Positions 59,260 to 64,000 of a DNA stretch of 64,000 nt are shown one piece after another. The notes beneath the pieces are model-generated. The model did not search any database, was not told the origin of the DNA, and saw only the letters and a program-made list of their open reading frames with translations. Made by a program: the position numbers and the translations under genes. The DNA is taken from the NCBI RefSeq assembly GCF_021556395.1, contig NZ_JAKGCS010000008.1:65654-129653 (forward strand). The letters run 5' to 3'. Within the stretch, counting starts at the first letter, position 1, and every line of letters starts with the position of its first letter. Source of the stretch: Acuticoccus kalidii. GTDB lineage: Bacteria; Pseudomonadota; Alphaproteobacteria; Rhizobiales; Amorphaceae.

Positions 59260-60569
59260 TGCACCATTTCGAAGTCCGCAGCGGCGAGCTCCATGCCGAG
59301 GACGTGCCGCTTTCGGCGATCGCCGCCGCGGTCGGCACACCGGCCTATGTCTATTCCGCCGCGACCTTCACGCGGCACTACCGGGTGTTCGCGGACGCGC
59401 TCGACGAGGCGGGCGTTCCGAACCTCGTCTGTTATGCGATGAAGGCGAATTCCAACCAGGCGATTCTGACCCTTCTCGCCAATCTCGGGGCGGGCATGGA
59501 TGTCGTCTCGGGGGGCGAGCTCGCCCGCGCGCTCGCGGCGGGCGTTCCAGGTGAGCGGATCGTCTTTTCGGGGGTCGGAAAGACGGACGCCGAGCTCGTC
59601 GCCGGGCTCGATGCGGGCATTTTGTGCTTCAACGTGGAATCGGAGCGGGAGCTCTTCGCCCTGTCGCGGCTCGCGAGCGAGCGCGGCGTCACGGCGCCGG
59701 TTTCGCTCCGCGTCAATCCGGATGTCGATGCGCGCACCCACGCCAAGATCGCAACCGGCGCTTCGGAAACGAAATTCGGCATCCCAGCGAGCCGTGCGCG
59801 CGAGGTCTATCGCGAGGCGGCGGCGCTGCCCGGCCTCGCCGTTGCCGGCGTCGACATGCATATCGGCTCGCAGATCACCGCGCTCGACCCGTTCGACAAC
59901 GCCTTTCGCGTGCTCGGCGACCTGCTCGACACGCTGCGCGCCGACGGGCACACGATCAAGCACATCGATCTCGGCGGCGGCCTCGGCGTGCCCTATGACG
60001 ACGAGGCCGCCGAGCCGCCACGCCCCGAGGCCTATGCCGCGCTGATCGCGCGTTACGCGAACCGCTTCGGCTGCCGCATCATTTTGGAGCCGGGGCGGAT
60101 GATCGCCGCCAATTCCGGGATCCTCCTCACCCGCGTCATCTACAAGAAAGCGGGCGAGGCGAAGACCTTCCTCGTCGTCGACGCCGCGATGAACGACCTC
60201 ATCCGCCCGACCCTTTACGACGCGCACCACGAGGTGCGCGCCGTCCGGCCGCGCGCGGGCGCCGTCGAGCGGGTCGATATCGTCGGTCCGGTCTGCGAGA
60301 CGGGCGATTATCTCGCCCTCGGTCGCGACGTGTCGCCGATCGAAGAGGGCGATCTCGTCGCGATCATGTCGGCGGGCGCCTATGGGGCGGTGCAGTCCTC
60401 CACCTACAACACGCGCACGCTGGTGCCGGAGGTGCTCGTCTCGGGCGACCGCTTCCATGTGGTGCGCGCGCCGATGCCGCCGGCCGAGCAGATCGCCCGC
60501 GACAGCGTCCCGGACTGGATCGCCGAGGCGGGGGAGACGGTGATCGGGGCGACGACGGCCGTTCGCTGA
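59259..60569 (+). CDS. lysA: Diaminopimelate decarboxylase
   Basis: 436 residues from the ATG at 59259. Converts meso-diaminopimelate to lysine with pyridoxal phosphate. Key sites: CYAMKANSNQAIL (PLP Lys), VSGGELARAL, GVDMHIGSQIT (His/Ser near the cofactor), HIDLGGGLGVPY, EPGRMIAANSGIL, and VGPVCETGDYL with the catalytic Cys of the neighbouring subunit. Standard family length. It ends the argH-lptM-lysA unit and is followed at once by a very strong terminator. Confidence 0.97.
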   Translation: MHHFEVRSGELHAEDVPLSAIAAAVGTPAYVYSAATFTRHYRVFADALDEAGVPNLVCYAMKANSNQAILTLLANLGAGMDVVSGGELARALAAGVPGERIVFSGVGKTDAELVAGLDAGILCFNVESERELFALSRLASERGVTAPVSLRVNPDVDARTHAKIATGASETKFGIPASRAREVYREAAALPGLAVAGVDMHIGSQITALDPFDNAFRVLGDLLDTLRADGHTIKHIDLGGGLGVPYDDEAAEPPRPEAYAALIARYANRFGCRIILEPGRMIAANSGILLTRVIYKKAGEAKTFLVVDAAMNDLIRPTLYDAHHEVRAVRPRAGAVERVDIVGPVCETGDYLALGRDVSPIEEGDLVAIMSAGAYGAVQSSTYNTRTLVPEVLVSGDRFHVVRAPMPPAEQIARDSVPDWIAEAGETVIGATTAVR

Positions 60570-60617
60570 GGCGACCTCCCGTCGGCCCGGTCGAAAGGGG
60601 CTCGACGGGAGGTCGCC
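60570..60617 (+). terminator. Terminator of argH-lptM-lysA
   Basis: GGCGACCTCCCGTCG (60570-60584) pairs perfectly with CGACGGGAGGTCGCC (60603-60617), a 15-bp stem starting directly after the lysA stop, loop 18. Confidence 0.85.
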
Positions 60618-60936
60618 GTTCGCGTGTCCCGTCCGCCTTGCGCGCGCCTTCCACATACGGCCTTGTATACCGGTGGCGCGGGCCGTGCGGCGTGCGCGGC
60701 AGATTGTCGTCCCGTGTATCGCTGGACTGTGGGGGCGGCATAGTCGATTGGGCAGGCACGCTCTTTGGAGCGGGCTCGGCACGAGGCTTGCTTGGAGCTT
60801 GCCGTACGCTATTGCGCGCCCCTCGAATACACCTGATCGTGAGCGGGGAAGAGGGAGGGCGCCTTGTCGTGGCCGATACTCTGTCTAAGCTGTCACCCGT
60901 CTCGCGATGTACCGCGACAATAGGGGGTCGAGTATC
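60618..60936. other. Intergenic region before the DUF4175 gene
   Basis: About 320 bases, no gene supported. TTGTCG (60864-60869) and TAAGCT (60886-60891), spacing 16, are a possible promoter for the DUF4175 gene. Confidence 0.4.
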
Positions 60937-63528
60937 ATGACCTTGCCGCTGAACCGCCGACTGTCTCGTCTGATCCTCTCGGCCCGGGCCGCGCTCGCCT
61001 GGGAACGTCTGTGGCCGGCCGTGGCGCCGATGGTCGGGGTCGTGGTCGTCTTCGTGGCGAGCGCGTGGATGGGCTTGTGGGTGGGCCTTCCGTCGCTCGC
61101 GAAGGTCATCGGTCTCACGCTCTTCGCCGTCGCCTTCCTCGCCGCGGGCTGGCGCCTGCGCCGGCTCAAGATGCCGGGTCGGGACGAAGCCGTTCGCCGT
61201 CTCGAGACCGACGCCGCGCTCGACCACCGCCCGCTCGACACCTATGAGGACGCGCTGACCCCCGGCTCCGACGCGTTCGCCGCCAGCCTCTGGCGCGTCC
61301 ATCGCGAGCGGGCCGAGGCGCGGCTCAAGGCGCTGCGGATTCCGATTCCGCGCGCCGATCTCGTCCCCCACGATCCCTATGCGTTGCGCTCGGCGGTCGG
61401 CATCATCGCCTTTATCGGTATCCTCGTCGGTGCCGGGGCGCTCGCCGAGCGGCTGATCACCCCGTTCGATTTCTCCGATCCGGTCGAGACCGCGAGCGGC
61501 CCCCAGTTCCGTCTCGATGCCTGGGTGACGCCGCCGGCCTATACCGGCCGCCAGCCGCTCTTCCTGTCGGCGGCGACGCGGGTCGACACCGGCAACGGGA
61601 TCCGCGTTCCGGCCGGCTCCAAGCTCACCGTGCGCAGCCAGGGCGTCACCGGCATCGACCTTCTCGTCTCCGACAAGGACGGCGCGCGCGAGGAAGCGCT
61701 GGCCCCGATCGGCGAGGGGACGGCGGGCGAGGTGGCCCGCGCCCACGAAAGCGTCGTCACCATCGACGGGCCGATGGCCGTCGAGGTTCGCCGTGATGGG
61801 ACGACGGTCGACGGCTGGCAGTTCGTCGCCGACGGCGACTCCCCGCCGACGGTCGCCTTCATCGAGCCCCCCGCAGCCGATCAGCGGGACGGTTTCGAGG
61901 TCCGTTATGAGCTCGGCGACGATTACGGTATCGCCTCCGCCCGCGGCATCGTCACACCGGAAAGCGCGCCCAACGACCGCCGCCCCCTCGTGGAGGATCC
62001 GGCCTTCGCGCTCACCCTTCCGGGCGGGGCCGGGATGCGCGGCGCCGCCCGCACCGTGCAGGATCTGTCGCAGCATCCCTATGCCGGACAGGAGGTCCGC
62101 CTGGTGCTCGAGGCGACCGACGGCGTCGGTCAGACCGGCTATAGCCGGCCCGAACGCTTCCGCCTTCCCGCCCGCACCTTCGTCAATCCGATGGCGCGCG
62201 CCATCGTCGAGCAGCGGACTATCCTCGCGATGGATGCGCGCGCCCAGGCGCGGGTCATCGACGCGATGGACCTCCTCCTCCTCACCCCGGAGGAGATCGG
62301 CAGCCCCGGCGCCTTCCTCGCCACCAAGGCCGCCTATCGCGATCTCGTCGCCGCCGACACCGACGACGAATTGCGCGAGATGCTCGACCAGCTCTGGGAT
62401 CTCGCTTTGATGCTGGAGGATGACGGCCTCTCTGACGCCGAGCGCGCGCTGCAGGCTGCGCAGGAGCGTCTGCGTCAGGCGATCGAGGATGGCGCGCCGC
62501 CGGAGGAGATCGCCCGCCTCACCCAGGAGCTTCGCGAGGCGATGCAGCGTTATATGCAGGCGCTCGCCGAGCGGATGCAGAACATGCCGCAGCAACAGAT
62601 GGACCCGAACGCGACGGAGCTCACCCAGCAAAATCTCGACGATCTCCTCAACCGGATCCAGGAACTCGCCAATCAGGGCCGCACCGAGGAGGCCGAGTCG
62701 CTCCTCGCGGAGCTGCAGCAGATGATGCAGAACCTCCAGATGGCGCAGGGCGGCCAGGGCCAGCAGCAAGGCGATCCGATGGGCCAGAACGGCCGCGCGC
62801 TCGACGAGCTCGGCAAGATGATCCAGCGCCAGCAAGAGCTGATGGACGAGACCTACGGCATGAACGAAAACGGCCGGCAGGGGGAAGGCCGCGGCCAGCC
62901 GATGGATCCGTTCGGCAACCCGCTCAGCCGCAATTTCCCGCCTCAATTGGGCCAGCCCGGCCAGCAACAGGGTCAGCGCGGCGAGGGGCAGAACGGCCAG
63001 CAGGGCGGCCAGCAGATGAGCCCGGACGAGCGCGCCGAGGCGATGCGCCGCCTTCAGCAGCAACAGTCGGAACTGCGCGAGCAGCTCGACGAGATGATGC
63101 GGCGTCTCGAGGAGCAGGGCTTCGAGCCCGGCGAGCAGTTCGGCGATGCCGGCCAGTCGATGGGCGAGGCGGGCGAAGCTCTCGGCCAGGACCAGGCGGG
63201 CCGCGCGGTCGACGATCAGTCCGACGCCCTCCAGGCCTTGCGGGACGGGGCGCGCGACATGGCCCAGCAAATGGCCGAAGCTCAGCAGCAACAGCAGGGC
63301 GGCGACAGCGGCGAAGATGTCGGCGCACCCCGCCAAGGGCCCGGTGCCGATCCGCTCGGCCGCGCCCGGCGCGAGGGAACCTATACGGACACGAGCCGCG
63401 TCGGCATTCCCGACGAGATCGAGACCCAACGCGCCCGGCGGATCCTGCAAGAACTCCGCAAACGCCTCGGCGACCGGGCGATCCCACGCCTCGAACGGGA
63501 TTATCTCGAGCGGCTCCTGCCCCAATAA
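60937..63528 (+). CDS. DUF4175/TIGR02302 family membrane protein
   Basis: 863 residues from the ATG at 60937; an ATG 30 bases upstream is also in frame. Three N-terminal membrane helices (about residues 34-52, 56-76 and 150-172), a periplasmic beta-rich domain with LDAWVTPPAYTGRQPLFL, then a long helical region and a Gln/Gly/Met-rich segment (about residues 560-790, e.g. QGQQQGDPMGQNG and QPGQQQGQRGEGQNGQQGGQ) before a conserved C-terminus ending RRILQELRKRLGDR. Alphaproteobacterial family, function unknown, often next to lysA as here. Confidence 0.9.
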   Translation: MTLPLNRRLSRLILSARAALAWERLWPAVAPMVGVVVVFVASAWMGLWVGLPSLAKVIGLTLFAVAFLAAGWRLRRLKMPGRDEAVRRLETDAALDHRPLDTYEDALTPGSDAFAASLWRVHRERAEARLKALRIPIPRADLVPHDPYALRSAVGIIAFIGILVGAGALAERLITPFDFSDPVETASGPQFRLDAWVTPPAYTGRQPLFLSAATRVDTGNGIRVPAGSKLTVRSQGVTGIDLLVSDKDGAREEALAPIGEGTAGEVARAHESVVTIDGPMAVEVRRDGTTVDGWQFVADGDSPPTVAFIEPPAADQRDGFEVRYELGDDYGIASARGIVTPESAPNDRRPLVEDPAFALTLPGGAGMRGAARTVQDLSQHPYAGQEVRLVLEATDGVGQTGYSRPERFRLPARTFVNPMARAIVEQRTILAMDARAQARVIDAMDLLLLTPEEIGSPGAFLATKAAYRDLVAADTDDELREMLDQLWDLALMLEDDGLSDAERALQAAQERLRQAIEDGAPPEEIARLTQELREAMQRYMQALAERMQNMPQQQMDPNATELTQQNLDDLLNRIQELANQGRTEEAESLLAELQQMMQNLQMAQGGQGQQQGDPMGQNGRALDELGKMIQRQQELMDETYGMNENGRQGEGRGQPMDPFGNPLSRNFPPQLGQPGQQQGQRGEGQNGQQGGQQMSPDERAEAMRRLQQQQSELREQLDEMMRRLEEQGFEPGEQFGDAGQSMGEAGEALGQDQAGRAVDDQSDALQALRDGARDMAQQMAEAQQQQQGGDSGEDVGAPRQGPGADPLGRARREGTYTDTSRVGIPDEIETQRARRILQELRKRLGDRAIPRLERDYLERLLPQ

Positions 63529-63529
63529 G

Positions 63530-63547
63530 GCCACGCCTCGGCGTGGC
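63530..63547 (+). terminator. Hairpin after the DUF4175 gene
   Basis: GCCACGC (63530-63536) pairs with GCGTGGC (63541-63547) around CTCG, two bases after the stop codon. Confidence 0.65.
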
Positions 63548-63637
63548 TGGGCGTCGCGAACCGCTGAGCGTCGGTGCTAGGCGGGCGGGAGGCGGCGCGG
63601 CCGCGGGGCTCTGACGTCACCAAAGAACAGGGGGAGC

Positions 63638-63783
63638 GCCTGTTCCTCGAAGCCCGCCGTCGCTGAAGAAGCCCTGAGGCGGATGGCGAACGAGCGCAAG
63701 GGACGCTTCGCTCTTCGCCCTTGCACTCGCCCGCCATCCGCCTCTTAACGGGCTTCAGCGACGGCGGGCTCCGAGGAACAGGC
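63638..63783. repeat. Long inverted repeat (two arms of about 65 nt)
   Basis: The left arm (63638-63702) and the right arm (63718-63783) are reverse complements over nearly their whole length. The outer block GCCTGTTCCTCG, then AGCCCGCCGTCGCTGAAG, is repeated with one difference between the two; the middle differs (AAGCCCTG against CCCGTTAAG); the inner block GGCGGATGGCG and CGAGNGCAAGGG match apart from three bases. Loop of 15. Far larger than a terminator. It could be a palindromic mobile repeat (MITE-like), a structured RNA, or a recombination site. Confidence 0.75.
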
Positions 63784-64000
63784 TAAGGCGAGGCCCGTGT
63801 CGCTTCGGGCGGGGCGGATGCGCTTTCCCCATGCGGCGGGGGCGATCGCCCGAGACGAGAGCGAAACGCTGTACGGCGCGGGGATGGGCGGCGCGTCGAT
63901 GACGGATTTGCGGGGGGCGGCGTTGCTCGGCGGAGGCGAAGCCGGCTGGTTTCGGCCTGATCGGTGCGCCGCTTGCGTTGGGGCGCTTGTCGGTAACGGA

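Larger units (their letters stand above)
63529..64000. other. 472-bp region at the right edge, no supported gene
   Basis: Holds the DUF4175 terminator, a TGACGTCA palindrome (63612-63619), a very long inverted repeat (63638-63783), and about 215 further bases without a recognisable gene. A frame opening at 63884 runs to the edge but has no family resemblance. Confidence 0.5.

Noticed and set aside
60736-60830. A tRNA-like stretch with CGCTC-TTTG-GAGCG resembling an anticodon arm.
   Set aside because: No T arm or matching acceptor strand can be placed.
63884-64000. An open frame running off the right edge.
   Set aside because: Low-complexity Gly/Ala-rich product, no ribosome site or recognisable domain, too short to judge.
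1-64000. CRISPR arrays, insertion sequences, prophage or integrase-linked attachment at the tRNA.
   Set aside because: No regularly spaced repeats, transposase, integrase or phage structural genes were seen in any frame.

Overview
The window is GC-rich (roughly two-thirds G+C), densely coded chromosomal DNA. The gene families point to an alphaproteobacterium of the Hyphomicrobiales (Rhizobiales) type. The evidence includes a DUF2865 exported protein, a DUF1192 protein next to rpmE, the TrcR (DUF1013) regulator, a DUF4175/TIGR02302 envelope protein, a paired MotA/TolQ-like and OmpA-like envelope complex, a 6S RNA upstream of gap, and the argH-lptM-lysA order. Genus cannot be fixed from sequence alone. 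I see no phage, insertion sequence, integrase or CRISPR array; this looks like core plus ordinary accessory chromosome.

Layout. 1-4.8 kb: partial DUF2865 gene; an orphan glycine-betaine-type binding protein overlapping an L,D-transpeptidase gene and followed by a small lipoprotein; then an RsbW/RsbV-type anti-sigma/antagonist pair. 4.8-11.1 kb: amidase, FAH-family hydrolase and FadR-type GntR regulator, divergent from a complete DctP-DctQ-DctM TRAP transporter, probably one uptake-and-catabolism unit. 11.1-17.7 kb: singletons (tiny membrane protein, PAP2 phosphatase, inositol-monophosphatase-like enzyme, EamA transporter, metallo-beta-lactamase-fold hydrolase, MltB-type lytic transglycosylase, PhzF-like isomerase, UTRA-type GntR regulator). 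17.9-22.1 kb: an iron/siderophore-type ABC importer operon (binding protein, permease, ATPase) whose last gene is an unrecognised, internally duplicated protein resembling two glutamine-amidotransferase/ThuA-like folds. 22.5-27.6 kb: RND efflux pump with adaptor and a divergent TetR regulator. 27.6-29.5 kb: an atypical tRNA with anticodon CAU, a SIMPL protein, a LysE exporter and a probable 6S RNA.

30-38.4 kb: glycolytic block gap, GNAT acetyltransferase, pgk, fba, ThiE-like, Sel1-repeat protein, then efp and suhB. 38.5-46.4 kb: MotA/TolQ-like plus OmpA-like pair, MsbA-type ABC exporter, rpmE, DUF1192, PIG3-type quinone oxidoreductase, trcR and a LysE exporter. 46.4-56.3 kb: RTX-repeat protein, penicillin-binding protein 1C (apparently using a CTG start), a giant alpha-2-macroglobulin with N-terminal PAN domain, and a K+ channel with a C-terminal zinc ribbon. 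56.3-64 kb: second L,D-transpeptidase, TlpA-like thioredoxin, argH-lptM-lysA, the DUF4175 protein, and an intergenic region with a hairpin whose arms are about 65 nt.

The most unusual items are the tandem amidotransferase-like protein in the iron-type ABC operon, the long hairpin at 63.6-63.8 kb, the odd tRNA(CAU), the CTG start of pbpC, the 13-codon leader coupled to the K+ channel, and a recurring GAACGTTC palindrome upstream of gap and fba. No wholly new multi-gene defence or biosynthetic system is evident.
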